Below are positions 56,079 to 64,000 of a stretch of 64,000 bases of DNA, one piece after another. The notes under the pieces are model-generated. The model saw only the letters and a list, made by a program, of their open reading frames with translations, was not told the origin of the DNA and searched no databases. The translations under genes and the position numbers were made by a program. This DNA comes from Saccharibacter sp. 17.LH.SD (GTDB lineage: Bacteria; Pseudomonadota; Alphaproteobacteria; Acetobacterales; Acetobacteraceae). The stretch spans positions 64,501-128,500 of the forward strand of contig NZ_WVHO01000009.1 of NCBI RefSeq assembly GCF_009834805.1. The letters run 5' to 3'. Numbering within the stretch: the stretch's first letter is position 1; every line of letters starts with the position of its first letter.

Positions 56079-56720
56079 TTAACTGGCAGGATCTTCAGCC
56101 TTATTAGGCTCATCATTTTCTACTTGTTTGGCAGGTGTGGCAGCGTTGGGCTGCTGCGGTGTTGTGATGATATCGAGTTTGCCGATAATTTCGCCACCTT
56201 CATCAACCTGCAGACGACGGCATGAAGCATCGCCGTTCAAACGGCCGGAATTACGGACACATAAGCTATTTCGTGCCGTTAATTCGCCATCTAGTGTTCC
56301 ACTAATTTCGGCAGTCTCTACGTTGGCAATACCTTGAAAGGCTCCACCGTGAGCAATAACAAGCTCTTTCGCTGTGAGATGATCCGTTTCAACAGTGCCT
56401 TCAATGACGAGCTTTTCAACATCTTGAAGAGCGCCTTTGATCGTGATTCCCCGACCGATCACTAATGTTCGGGAAAAATTCGTTTTGGGCCGACGTTCTT
56501 CTCCATTGTCGTGATTAGACGTTGTATGGCGCGCACGAGAGACGAGAGCAGGAGAGCGGGAAGGAGCAAAGGACATATTATCTCTAATGTTACGAAAAGG
56601 GGTTGGTTGAGTTGGGGATGTGTTCCCTGGAGTTGATTGGGAGTTATCAGTTGAGGAAGGTTTATCAACCAAGGGGACCTCGCTATTGTCTCTAGAGTAG
56701 CAGAAGTGAAGAAAGTCCAT
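56079..56720 (-). CDS. Bactofilin-family cytoskeletal protein
   Basis: Polymer-forming cytoskeletal protein (DUF583 beta-helix). The core lies at about residues 80-175: TLVIGRGITIKGALQDVEKL, VIEGTVETDHLTAKELVIAH, GGAFQGIANVETAEISGTLD and GELTARNSLCVRNSGRLNGD, each turn with the hydrophobic-glycine rhythm of a right-handed beta helix. The proline-rich flanks are disordered. The start is uncertain; ATG 56720 was chosen, with in-frame starts at 56765 (TTG) and further in. Confidence 0.88.
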   Translation of the reverse strand: MDFLHFCYSRDNSEVPLVDKPSSTDNSQSTPGNTSPTQPTPFRNIRDNMSFAPSRSPALVSRARHTTSNHDNGEERRPKTNFSRTLVIGRGITIKGALQDVEKLVIEGTVETDHLTAKELVIAHGGAFQGIANVETAEISGTLDGELTARNSLCVRNSGRLNGDASCRRLQVDEGGEIIGKLDIITTPQQPNAATPAKQVENDEPNKAEDPAS

Positions 56721-57001
56721 TAGGGCGGAAGCCCCATTGGAATAGATAATACCCAACTGGCACAAGATGATGGCAAAATCTTATACGCCACTACGTGATG
56801 GCGACAAGCGTTGCGTGGACGTGTGGCGCTGTTTTCTGTCCAGTGTTGTTAAGATATGTCAAAATTTCACAAGATGATGCAATGCGTTTTGTTAATTCTC
56901 ATGAGAGTTTCTTGTGAGGAATGGGGTAATAAATAAGCCGTTGCTTCGATCCATCGAGGCTTTATGGTGCAGCTGCATTGTTATGAAAAGTTAGGAAAAT
57001 T

Positions 57002-58003
57002 ATGTCAGATTCATCCACCCCTGTGCGGTATGATCTCCTTTGTGTTGGCAACGCCATTGTCGATATGTTGGCCTCAGTAACGGTTGATAAGGTGACGGAG
57101 TTGGGAGCGGTGCCTGGGAGTATGACTCTCATTGACACACCGACAATGGAGAATTTGCAGAAAACCATTACGGTGGAACATGTTGCAGGGGGCGGATCCG
57201 CTGCGAATACCGCCGTTGTCGCTGCACGGATGGGAATTCGCTCTGGATATCTTGGTAAAGTTGCCAAAGATCAAGCCGGAGATGATTTTACGGATGATTT
57301 GAAAGCACAGAAGATTGCTTTTCCGTCGCGTCCTTTGGAAGCATCTCATGGGAGTGATGTTATTCCAACGGCACGTTGCATTGTTTTGGTGACGCCTGAT
57401 GGGCAACGTACAATGTTCACATATTTGGGTGCGTGCGTTGAGTTTACGCCAGATGACGTACAAGAAGAAATTGTTGAGCAGTCAGCGGTAACATATCTGG
57501 AAGGGTATTTGTTTGACCGCCCACGTGCGCAAGAAGCGTTTCATCGGGCTGCTGAGCTTGCCCATAAAGCAGGGCGTAAAACGGCATTAACACTTTCTGA
57601 TACGTTTTGTGTGCAACGTCACCGTGATGCCTTCCGTCAATTAGTGGCGGAATCGATCGATATTCTCTTTGCTAATGAGGCGGAGATCCAGGCGCTTTAT
57701 GAAACAGAACGTTTGGATGATGCTCTCGTCCAAGCAGCACGTGATACGGCCCTTGTGGTTGTGACGCGGGGAGCAGCCGGGGCTGTTGTGCAGTCTGGCT
57801 CAGAGCGCTTTGATGTACTGACTGCGCCCGTGAAGGTCGTGGATACTACTGGAGCCGGTGATGCGTTTGCTGCAGGCTTCTTGGCGGGTTTTGCGCGTCA
57901 TAAATCCCTGAAGGAGTGCGCAGAACTTGGCAACCGTGCAGCTGGCTCGGTTATCACTCGTTTAGGGGCTCGTCCTAGTGAGGACTTTGATATAACGGTT
58001 TAA
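57002..58003 (+). CDS. PfkB-family kinase, adenosine kinase-like
   Basis: A 333-residue ribokinase-fold sugar/nucleoside kinase. It has DLLCVGNAIVDML, the PfkB segment GGGSAANTAVVAARMG, AFPSRP, and the anion-hole/catalytic motif VVDTTGAGDAFAAGFLAGF with the catalytic Asp. The N-terminus matches adenosine kinase-like members better than ribokinase or fructokinase, but the substrate is not proven. AGGAAAATT precedes the ATG. Confidence 0.9.
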   Translation: MSDSSTPVRYDLLCVGNAIVDMLASVTVDKVTELGAVPGSMTLIDTPTMENLQKTITVEHVAGGGSAANTAVVAARMGIRSGYLGKVAKDQAGDDFTDDLKAQKIAFPSRPLEASHGSDVIPTARCIVLVTPDGQRTMFTYLGACVEFTPDDVQEEIVEQSAVTYLEGYLFDRPRAQEAFHRAAELAHKAGRKTALTLSDTFCVQRHRDAFRQLVAESIDILFANEAEIQALYETERLDDALVQAARDTALVVVTRGAAGAVVQSGSERFDVLTAPVKVVDTTGAGDAFAAGFLAGFARHKSLKECAELGNRAAGSVITRLGARPSEDFDITV

Positions 58004-58020
58004 TATCAAAATAGGATGGT

Positions 58021-58066
58021 TTTCAGTGGGAAGGCATAGATATTTTGGTGCTGCTTCCCACTGAAA
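58021..58066. terminator. 13-bp hairpin between the kinase gene and hpnK
   Basis: TTTCAGTGGGAAG (58021-58033) pairs exactly with CTTCCCACTGAAA (58054-58066) across a 20-base loop. It is placed between convergent genes and probably ends both transcripts, although no long T run follows. Confidence 0.65.
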
Positions 58067-58071
58067 GGACT

Positions 58072-58911
58072 CTATAGATCACGCCACCCAATAGAATGGA
58101 TATGATTTTCTTCCAGGCAGTGGCGTGTTTCAGGGGCTATGAGGGCATTGAGTTCCCCTCGTTGGTCATAGCCAGGCATAAGCTGAGCCATTTGAGTGTT
58201 TTGGTGTGTCGCTGGGTGGAAATAAATCTCACTTGTTCCAGACGGAAGCTGTGGGAGTAGAGATTGAACTTTTTCTGGCGTCATATGGCCGGACCATCGA
58301 AGGCCGAAGCAATAGTGATTCGTTTTTATCCCGGCCAATCGGATTTGTGCGCGCAGTATATGCGTCCAATAGTGAAGTGCTCGATCCCCTAGGGAGGTTG
58401 CTTCGTTAAGCGGATTGGAAGGCTCATAAGGGGTACGCACAGCTTTTAAGCCATAATTGAGCCCAGTTTTAATCAGTAAATTTCCAATAGTGGGATGAAG
58501 ATGCATGTGTTTATGTGCATTGGCATGATCCAGTGATAAGCCGCTGAGAGAAAAAGCACGAAACTGAGCTTCAATTTCTCTTTTCATGGCTGAGCGTGCA
58601 TGGGGAGAGAAAAAATAGCGAATGCCAAGTTCTAATTGATTACGACCAAACCACCCTTGAGTGTCTGTAATGGCGGGGAGCTTTAAAATTGAATCGCCTT
58701 CAATGGTTACAAGATGGAGGCCGACCTTTAGATTAGGCATGCGTCGTGCGCGTTCGATCGCATCTTGAGCAGCCGGTGCTGCCACCATGAGGCTTGTTGT
58801 CGTTAAGACACCTTCACGATGTGCCTTTTCAATGGCTTCATTAACTTCAAGGCTCATCCCAAAATCATCGGCGGAGATGATGACGCGGCGCTGATGTGAC
58901 GGTAAGGCCAT
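58072..58911 (-). CDS. hpnK: Hopanoid biosynthesis deacetylase HpnK
   Basis: YdjC/ChbG-family deacetylase that removes acetyl from N-acetylglucosaminyl bacteriohopanetetrol. The metal-site segments are VIISADDFGMSLEVNEA and HANAHKHMHLHPTIGN, and LKVGLHLVTIEGDSIL is the family strand. The product has 279 residues. The ATG has no clear ribosome binding site. An intrinsic terminator separates it from hpnJ upstream, which suggests that its expression is lowered or separately controlled. Confidence 0.9.
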   Translation of the reverse strand: MALPSHQRRVIISADDFGMSLEVNEAIEKAHREGVLTTTSLMVAAPAAQDAIERARRMPNLKVGLHLVTIEGDSILKLPAITDTQGWFGRNQLELGIRYFFSPHARSAMKREIEAQFRAFSLSGLSLDHANAHKHMHLHPTIGNLLIKTGLNYGLKAVRTPYEPSNPLNEATSLGDRALHYWTHILRAQIRLAGIKTNHYCFGLRWSGHMTPEKVQSLLPQLPSGTSEIYFHPATHQNTQMAQLMPGYDQRGELNALIAPETRHCLEENHIHSIGWRDL

Positions 58912-58934
58912 AAGAGAACATATCCGTAAATAAT

Positions 58935-58964
58935 AAAGGGAATAGCTGATAAGCTATTCCCTTT
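58935..58964 (-). terminator. Intrinsic terminator between hpnJ and hpnK
   Basis: Read on the minus strand, AAAGGGAATAGCT (58964-58952) pairs perfectly with AGCTATTCCCTTT (58947-58935) across a four-base loop, followed by ATTATTTACGG. It starts 31 bases after the hpnJ stop, at the usual terminator distance. Confidence 0.8.
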
Positions 58965-58995
58965 GATGCAGCCCATAAACGTGATGGGGTTTTAA

Positions 58996-60420
58996 TTAGT
59001 TAGCGTGACGCTGGCGAAGGAACTGGAAGAACTCCACACCTTCACGAAGGCGACGTTTCATCATCTGAGGATCACGAATCATCTCGTTGACGATAGAAGC
59101 AATTTTTGACGGACGGAAATAAAATTCCCGGTAGAATGTTTCTACACTCTTGAAGATTTCTGTGTGTGACAGATGAGGGTAGTGAAGAGGAGCAATCTGC
59201 ACGCCATCATCATCAATCAGCTCAGCTTCGTCTTCGTTTAACCAGCCATTCTCGGAGGCCTGCTTATGCAAGGCGGTACCAGGATAAGGTGCCGCAAGAG
59301 AAACTTGCAATGTATGAGGGTTAATTTCCTTAGCGAACTCGATGCTTTCACGAATTGTTTCGCGTGTTTCGCCTGGGAGACCAACAATGAAGGTTCCGTG
59401 AATTTTGATACCCAGTTTATGGCAATTCTTCGTAAATTCACGTGCAACTTCAATGCGCATACCCTTCTTGATGTTGTGAAGGATCTGCTGATTTCCGCTT
59501 TCGTAACCGACGAGGAGCAAACGGAGCCCATTGTCACGCAATACTTTTAATGTGTTGTAGGGAACATTAGCTTTTGCGTTGCAAGACCATGTAACACCCA
59601 TCTTGCCAAGCTCACGCGCAATCGCTTCAGCACGAGGGAGATCATCGGTAAAGGTATCATCATCAAAGAAGAATTCTTTGACCTGAGGGAAGTATTGTTT
59701 TGCGAGTCGTACCTCTGCGGCCACATGTTCAGGGCTGCGTGTCCGGTAACGATGTCCCCCAACAGTCTGCGGCCAGAGGCAGAAGGTGCAGCGTGATTTG
59801 CAACCGCGGCCTGTATAGATGGAGATATAAGGGTGCTTTAGGTACCCAATGAAGTAATCTTCAATTTTAAGGTCCCGTTTGTACACTTCCGTCACAAAGG
59901 GGAGGCTGTCCATGTCTTCAATCATGGAACGGTCTTTGTTGGTGATAATCTCACCAGCGTCATTCCGCCAGGTAATACCGTCAACGTCGGCAAATGGCGT
60001 GCCTTCAGCAATTTCCTTAATGGTAAAATCGAATTCGTTACGTGCAACGAAGTCGATAGGGCTACCCTGAAGCAAGCTTTCGTTAGGTTGCACGGCTACT
60101 TTGGCGCCGACCATGCCAATTTTCAGTTTTGGATTGGCTTCTTTCAGCATCTTGGCGACTCGAACATCGGAGCTGAAAGAAGGGGTCGATGTATGAATGA
60201 TGACAAGGTCACGATTCTTAACATCTTCCAAAATAGGTCCCATGCCCATTTTGGCTGGTGGAGCATCGATCAGACGGGAGCCAGGAACAAGCGCCGCAGG
60301 CTGGGCGAGCCATGTTGGATACCAGAAAGAACGAATCTCTCGTTTTGCTTGGTAGCGTGATCCTGCACCACCATCAAAACCATCGAAGGAAGGGGGTTGT
60401 AGGAAAAGGGTTCTCATCAT
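58996..60420 (-). CDS. hpnJ: Hopanoid radical SAM enzyme HpnJ
   Basis: B12-binding/radical SAM enzyme needed for bacteriohopanetetrol cyclitol ether formation. The radical SAM triad is GRGCKSRCTFCLWPQ, with Cys 207, 211 and 214. The N-terminal Rossmann-like domain has the segment VIIHTSTPSFSSDVRVAKML, the later part has LLLVGYESGNQQIL and GTFIVGLPGETRET. The 474 residues fit. Its start overlaps hpnI by four bases (ATGA). Confidence 0.95.
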   Translation of the reverse strand: MMRTLFLQPPSFDGFDGGAGSRYQAKREIRSFWYPTWLAQPAALVPGSRLIDAPPAKMGMGPILEDVKNRDLVIIHTSTPSFSSDVRVAKMLKEANPKLKIGMVGAKVAVQPNESLLQGSPIDFVARNEFDFTIKEIAEGTPFADVDGITWRNDAGEIITNKDRSMIEDMDSLPFVTEVYKRDLKIEDYFIGYLKHPYISIYTGRGCKSRCTFCLWPQTVGGHRYRTRSPEHVAAEVRLAKQYFPQVKEFFFDDDTFTDDLPRAEAIARELGKMGVTWSCNAKANVPYNTLKVLRDNGLRLLLVGYESGNQQILHNIKKGMRIEVAREFTKNCHKLGIKIHGTFIVGLPGETRETIRESIEFAKEINPHTLQVSLAAPYPGTALHKQASENGWLNEDEAELIDDDGVQIAPLHYPHLSHTEIFKSVETFYREFYFRPSKIASIVNEMIRDPQMMKRRLREGVEFFQFLRQRHAN

Positions 60421-61682
60421 GATCGGACACTACTCCTGTTGATGTCTGACGTGTCGACGCCGTGCCCATGGACGCTCGGAGAGGAAGGGTCGTCGGCTGC
60501 GCGTGGTGTTCGACGACGGGACGCTGATTGTGTTTTGTTACGGTTGATATGGACTGTTCGGCCACGCCATGCAACGCGCGAGCCGCGCGCGCTGGCGATC
60601 ATGACGGCAGCAGATAGCCAATCTCGTAAAAGAATGTAAGGGGAAATGCTGGGTAGTGGGCATTTCGTCAAGCGGGAAATATGGCGAGTTGTTAAGCTGC
60701 GTACTAGCCATCCCCCAATTAGTAACAGCCACGCTTTCCGCGATTTAGGAGAAAGAATGACACTCAGTGTTGCCCAAACAAGTGGGAGTTGGAGGGATGA
60801 AAGAGCATAACCAAGAGGTTCAATGCTTCTTACCGTTCGCCCCCAACGAATCTCGTGCGCTAAAAGCTCCCCAAGAGTTTCCTCCGCAACGGTAGTTAAG
60901 CACAAAGTGGGAGCTAATGCGATAGTTCCGCCTTGGCGTACAATACGTTTTCCTAGTTCCGAATCATCAGCAAGATAATTGACGAGAGCATGGAAACCAC
61001 CAATGCGTTCAAGATTTTTCTTCGTAAGTGCCATGGTCGCGCCTAGGCAATCTTGCCGACCGAGAAGGCGAGACATCATAACACCCGGAAGAAAATTGCT
61101 GTTGATGCTATAGGCCCCTAATTGCCGGACAAGGCGTCGGTCTGCAGGGAGCCCGGCATAAAGCGTCGTGACAAGCTGCACATCAGGTTTAAGCAGTGTA
61201 GCAACGATGCGCCGGAGATAAGAAGGTTGAACATGAATATCGGAGTCCGCGATCACAAAAAGATCGTGCTGGCACACCGATTGCATGTTGACGAGGTTGC
61301 TTACCTTACGGTTTGGTCCGTGGTTGGTTGTATCTATGACAACTGAGACAGGCCGTTCCGGGAAGCGGGCGCGCAAGCGATCTATGATAGGCAGAGCCTT
61401 ATCATGAGGGTGCTGCACGCCAAAGATGAGCTCATAATTAGGATAATCTTGCTGGAAAAAGCTTTCAATGGCTTCTTCAAGAAGAGGCTCTTCCCCTGCG
61501 AGTGGTTTGAGTACGCTTACAGGAGGGCTGGTCTGAGGAGAGGCATCATGGGATGAAGATGCAGTTTCGCGTTCCATCCTACGGAAACGCGAAAGCAAGG
61601 TAACGCCGATGATGCCTTGAATATGGCCGGCAATCGATAAAAGGCCGCTAACGGCAGCTGCAAGTGTCGTCAATGCCGGCAT
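60417..61682 (-). CDS. hpnI: Hopanoid glycosyltransferase HpnI
   Basis: Family-2 glycosyltransferase that adds N-acetylglucosamine to bacteriohopanetetrol. One N-terminal membrane helix is followed by PVSVLKPLAGEEPLLEEAIE, the nucleotide-binding DSDIHVQPSYL (DxD-like), LADDSELGKRIVRQGG and EIRWGRTVR (the RW motif), then C-terminal membrane segments near 290-330. The last 40 residues are basic and serine-rich and look less conserved. It is coupled to hpnJ. Confidence 0.92.
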   Translation of the reverse strand: MPALTTLAAAVSGLLSIAGHIQGIIGVTLLSRFRRMERETASSSHDASPQTSPPVSVLKPLAGEEPLLEEAIESFFQQDYPNYELIFGVQHPHDKALPIIDRLRARFPERPVSVVIDTTNHGPNRKVSNLVNMQSVCQHDLFVIADSDIHVQPSYLRRIVATLLKPDVQLVTTLYAGLPADRRLVRQLGAYSINSNFLPGVMMSRLLGRQDCLGATMALTKKNLERIGGFHALVNYLADDSELGKRIVRQGGTIALAPTLCLTTVAEETLGELLAHEIRWGRTVRSIEPLGYALSSLQLPLVWATLSVILSPKSRKAWLLLIGGWLVRSLTTRHISRLTKCPLPSISPYILLRDWLSAAVMIASARGSRVAWRGRTVHINRNKTQSASRRRTPRAADDPSSPSVHGHGVDTSDINRSSVRS

Positions 61683-61797
61683 CGCTTACCGTGCTCCTTT
61701 GCTTTTTTCATCACAGCATGAGGAGAAAACTCCCGTGCTGTTTGCACAGGAGTCGTGTGGTGAAAGAAGACTCGGAGGGTAAAAGGCCATACAGTGA

Positions 61798-62469
61798 TTA
61801 TTCATGAAGGAAATCATCAGCCTTTTGAGTCAGATTTTTTGTCAAACCGCTGGCTCCGCTTTGTCCGAAGATGGCTCTAAAATCGGATCGTTGGACGGCG
61901 ACTTGGCTAATGTGACCATTCAGGAGGATGTCAATGATACGCCATCCCTGAGGGGTTTGCGACATAACATAGTCGATGGATGTTGCATCGCTCACGGGGT
62001 CTGCTTTGCCACGGATTGTGGTATGAACAACTGTGCCGCCCGTTGAATTCTTTTTCGTCGTAGGCGAGACCATGAAGACAGCATCCGTTCCAGGCTTAAA
62101 GGTGGATGCATAATGTGCAGCGGTGAAACGCTGAAAAGCAGCCAAAAGCTGTGAGCGCTCATCGGCCGAGAGGTGGTCAAACCGTAGCCCAATGGAACGG
62201 CGCAGAATGGCACTTAGATCAAATGCCTGATCAACGGCGGGACCAATGATAGTGCTACGTTTATCGGCACTATCTCCATCCGTTTCAGCCTTTTGTAGGG
62301 CTGCATACAGTCCTTGGATCGGCGTAGTGGCGGCGGATTCGTTTGTATTGCTGGCTGCATGTGCAGCTGACACGATGGGGGTTACACTAAGGCCGCTAGC
62401 AACGAATAGGCTTCCAACGAGCAAGACAGAACGGGTAGTGTGAATCATAAAACGCCTGTTCATGTTCAT
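61798..62469 (-). CDS. hpnM: Hopanoid-cluster MlaC/Ttg2D-like periplasmic lipid carrier (HpnM)
   Basis: A 223-residue exported protein. The signal peptide LLVGSLFVASGLSV ends near SAAHA. The mature part has the MlaC/toluene-tolerance pattern: GPAVDQAFDLSAILRRSIGL, LLAAFQRFTAAHYASTF and WRIIDILLNGHISQVAVQRS, the lipid-binding C-terminal region. GGGAGA precedes the ATG. Role in moving hopanoids or other lipids through the periplasm is a family-based inference. Confidence 0.9.
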   Translation of the reverse strand: MNMNRRFMIHTTRSVLLVGSLFVASGLSVTPIVSAAHAASNTNESAATTPIQGLYAALQKAETDGDSADKRSTIIGPAVDQAFDLSAILRRSIGLRFDHLSADERSQLLAAFQRFTAAHYASTFKPGTDAVFMVSPTTKKNSTGGTVVHTTIRGKADPVSDATSIDYVMSQTPQGWRIIDILLNGHISQVAVQRSDFRAIFGQSGASGLTKNLTQKADDFLHE

Positions 62470-62804
62470 GCTATTTCTCCCATATGGTTTCGTACAAGTT
62501 TGCCGTCATCCAGCTGCCTTGTAACAGATGGAGACGCTCCGTGCTGTGTTAGATATGATACAGTCATGATGGCAATATGGTGTTTTGTCATTGAATGAAC
62601 AGTTACCAACGAGCTATATCAGCACATGAATTGCGTGGCGTTTGCCGTAGCTGGTGCTGCCATGGCCACGCGCAGTCCATATATTGGGCGTGGCTTTGGA
62701 AAATATAAAGAGGCAGTTTTCCGGTTTGGTCGCTGTGTGGAATTGTTGTCCCGACATGTCGGGGTGTGCTGGGCGTTGCCCCAGAGAGTGATCAGAGGAT
62801 TATA
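62470..62804. promoter_or_regulatory. 335-base divergent regulatory region between hpnM and hpnH
   Basis: No gene is supported. It holds a 14-bp palindrome CCCGACATGTCGGG at 62750-62763, 41 bases before the hpnH ATG, and GCGTGGC/GCCACGC (62633-62639 and 62665-62671). Promoters for both strands should lie here; a TATGAT-like element occurs near 62550. Confidence 0.55.
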
Positions 62805-63998
62805 ATGGCCGTACCATTGATGCAGGCTGTCCGAGTTGGACGGTACGTTCTCAAGCAGCACCTATCAGGGCGTAAACGCTACCCGCTTGTGCTGATGCTT
62901 GAGCCGTTGTTCCGTTGCAATCTAGCTTGTGCGGGTTGCGGTAAGATTGATTATCCAGCGAAGATATTAAACCAGCGCATGAGTTTGCAGGAATGTCTTG
63001 ATGCCGATAGTGAAGCGGGTGCGCCCATTATCGCCGTTGCAGGTGGTGAGCCGCTTTTGCACAAAGAGATGCCTCAAATTATTGAGGGTCTGATTGCGCG
63101 TAAGAAATACGTTTATCTTTGCACAAATGCGTTGTTGCTCGAAAAAAAGATTAACGATTATAAGCCATCTCCCTTTTTCTCTTGGGATATTCACCTGGAT
63201 GGCGACCAGCAGATGCATGATTCTTCTGTTTGTCAGGAAGGGGTTTATGACCGTGCTGTCGCCGCTATTCGTTTGGCAAAATCCAAAGGATTCCGTGTTT
63301 CCATAAACTGCACTTTCTTCGATGGTGTCGTCCCGGAAAGAGCTGCTGCTTTCTTTGATGAAGTCATGAAGATTGGTGTTGATGGTATCATGACGGCTCC
63401 GGGCTATGCCTATGAGCGTGCACCTGACCAGGAGCACTTTCTTAATAGGCAGAAAACAAAGACACTTTTCCGGGATATTTTCCGTCTTGGGAAAGGGAAA
63501 AAGTGGCGGTTTACCCAGTCTCCTCTCTTCCTAAACTTTTTAGCAGGGAACGAGAACTATCGGTGCACCCCATGGGGTAAGCCGTTGCGGACCGTCTTTG
63601 GTTGGCAGCGCCCATGCTATTTGCTGGGAGAGGGCTATGCTAAAACGTTCAAGGAATTGATGGACGATACAGCATGGGATCAGTACGGCACAGGTGCTTA
63701 TGAGAAATGCGCAGATTGCATGGTGCATTCAGGGTATGAATCAACAGCGGTTATGGATGCTGTGCGTCGCCCATGGCATTTCATTAAAGTAGCTCTTACA
63801 GGCCCTGAGACAGAGAAACCAATGCTGCCTGAGATTTCTCTCGCTAACCAACGTCCTGCCTCTTATGGGTATGATGAACAGGTGGCTGAGCAGATGAATC
63901 GTATTGAGACAAAAGAGAAACCCAGCCGGGGGCCGCGTATTCGTGTTAACGGTAAGCCGGTTAATACGGCGGTGGAATCTGCCGGCGCAGCGAGATAA
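62805..63998 (+). CDS. hpnH: Adenosyl hopene transferase HpnH
   Basis: Radical SAM enzyme that joins adenosine to diploptene-derived hopene, the first step of C35 hopanoid side-chain building. The cluster triad is CNLACAGC (Cys 38, 42, 45), then AVAGGEPLLHKEMP and LCTNALLL. The 397 residues end with a charged low-complexity tail. ATG 62805 has GAGGA upstream. The gene is complete and the window ends just after its stop. Confidence 0.95.
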   Translation: MAVPLMQAVRVGRYVLKQHLSGRKRYPLVLMLEPLFRCNLACAGCGKIDYPAKILNQRMSLQECLDADSEAGAPIIAVAGGEPLLHKEMPQIIEGLIARKKYVYLCTNALLLEKKINDYKPSPFFSWDIHLDGDQQMHDSSVCQEGVYDRAVAAIRLAKSKGFRVSINCTFFDGVVPERAAAFFDEVMKIGVDGIMTAPGYAYERAPDQEHFLNRQKTKTLFRDIFRLGKGKKWRFTQSPLFLNFLAGNENYRCTPWGKPLRTVFGWQRPCYLLGEGYAKTFKELMDDTAWDQYGTGAYEKCADCMVHSGYESTAVMDAVRRPWHFIKVALTGPETEKPMLPEISLANQRPASYGYDEQVAEQMNRIETKEKPSRGPRIRVNGKPVNTAVESAGAAR

Positions 63999-64000
63999 TT

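Noticed and set aside
1-64000. CRISPR arrays, insertion sequences, prophage or integrase attachment sites
   Set aside because: No regularly spaced repeats, transposase motifs or phage genes were seen; both tRNA genes have intact ordinary flanks.

Overview
The window looks like chromosomal core sequence of an acetic acid bacterium (Alphaproteobacteria, Acetobacteraceae) of moderate GC content; the genus cannot be fixed from the sequence alone. The basis is the alphaproteobacterial dusB-ntr-hfq-hflX block, a GcrA cell-cycle regulator, AddAB in place of RecBCD, a hopanoid (hpn) cluster, an OprB-type porin and an NAD-type isocitrate dehydrogenase next to aconitase. No insertion sequence, prophage, CRISPR array or rRNA was seen.

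Layout. 0-9 kb: pyrD (minus), a small unknown gene, then dusB, a degenerate ntrC, ntrY, ntrX, hfq and hflX on the plus strand, closed by a shared terminator. 9-17 kb: a SulP transporter, tRNA-His, an NAD(P)-binding protein paired with a large membrane-anchored unknown, rplM-rpsI, ilvE, a TIM-barrel isomerase and an alpha/beta hydrolase. 17.5-21.6 kb: a compact molybdenum cofactor operon, moeA-moaA-moaC-mobA-moaD-moaE. 21.6-25 kb: Sel1 protein, tRNA-Leu(UAA), a zinc peptidase, a YcgN-type protein and an orphan periplasmic binding protein, all minus. 25-34.5 kb: envelope and transport genes: a small membrane protein, DUF1656-HlyD-outer membrane factor without a permease, a J-domain protein flanked by two very small genes, a POT transporter and two outer membrane barrels. 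34.5-42.5 kb: queF, typA, a small monooxygenase-like gene, a ferredoxin reductase, then phoU-phoB-phoR followed by a Pho box and a Tat-exported glycerophosphodiesterase. 42.5-54 kb: NAD-isocitrate dehydrogenase-aconitase, tsaE-addB-addA, trxA. 54-58 kb: rnd, gcrA, a bactofilin and a PfkB-family kinase. 58-64 kb: hopanoid side-chain genes hpnK, hpnJ, hpnI, hpnM (minus) and hpnH (plus, complete, with the window ending just after it).

How the parts work together. The Moco operon would supply molybdoenzymes, though no molybdoenzyme is in view. HpnH starts hopanoid side-chain extension, while HpnI, HpnK and HpnJ build and remodel the glycosyl head group and HpnM resembles a periplasmic lipid carrier. 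PhoU/PhoB/PhoR sit directly before a gene preceded by a good three-unit Pho box, so a local phosphate-starvation circuit is readable. The most unusual points are the eroded NtrC left in an otherwise intact ntrYX operon with ntrB gone, a hairpin that covers the gcrA ribosome binding site, an intrinsic terminator inside the hpn cluster before hpnK, and an exporter operon lacking its inner-membrane pump. I found no clearly new multi-gene defence or metabolic system; the candidates for novelty are these regulatory and reductive features and several small unknown genes.
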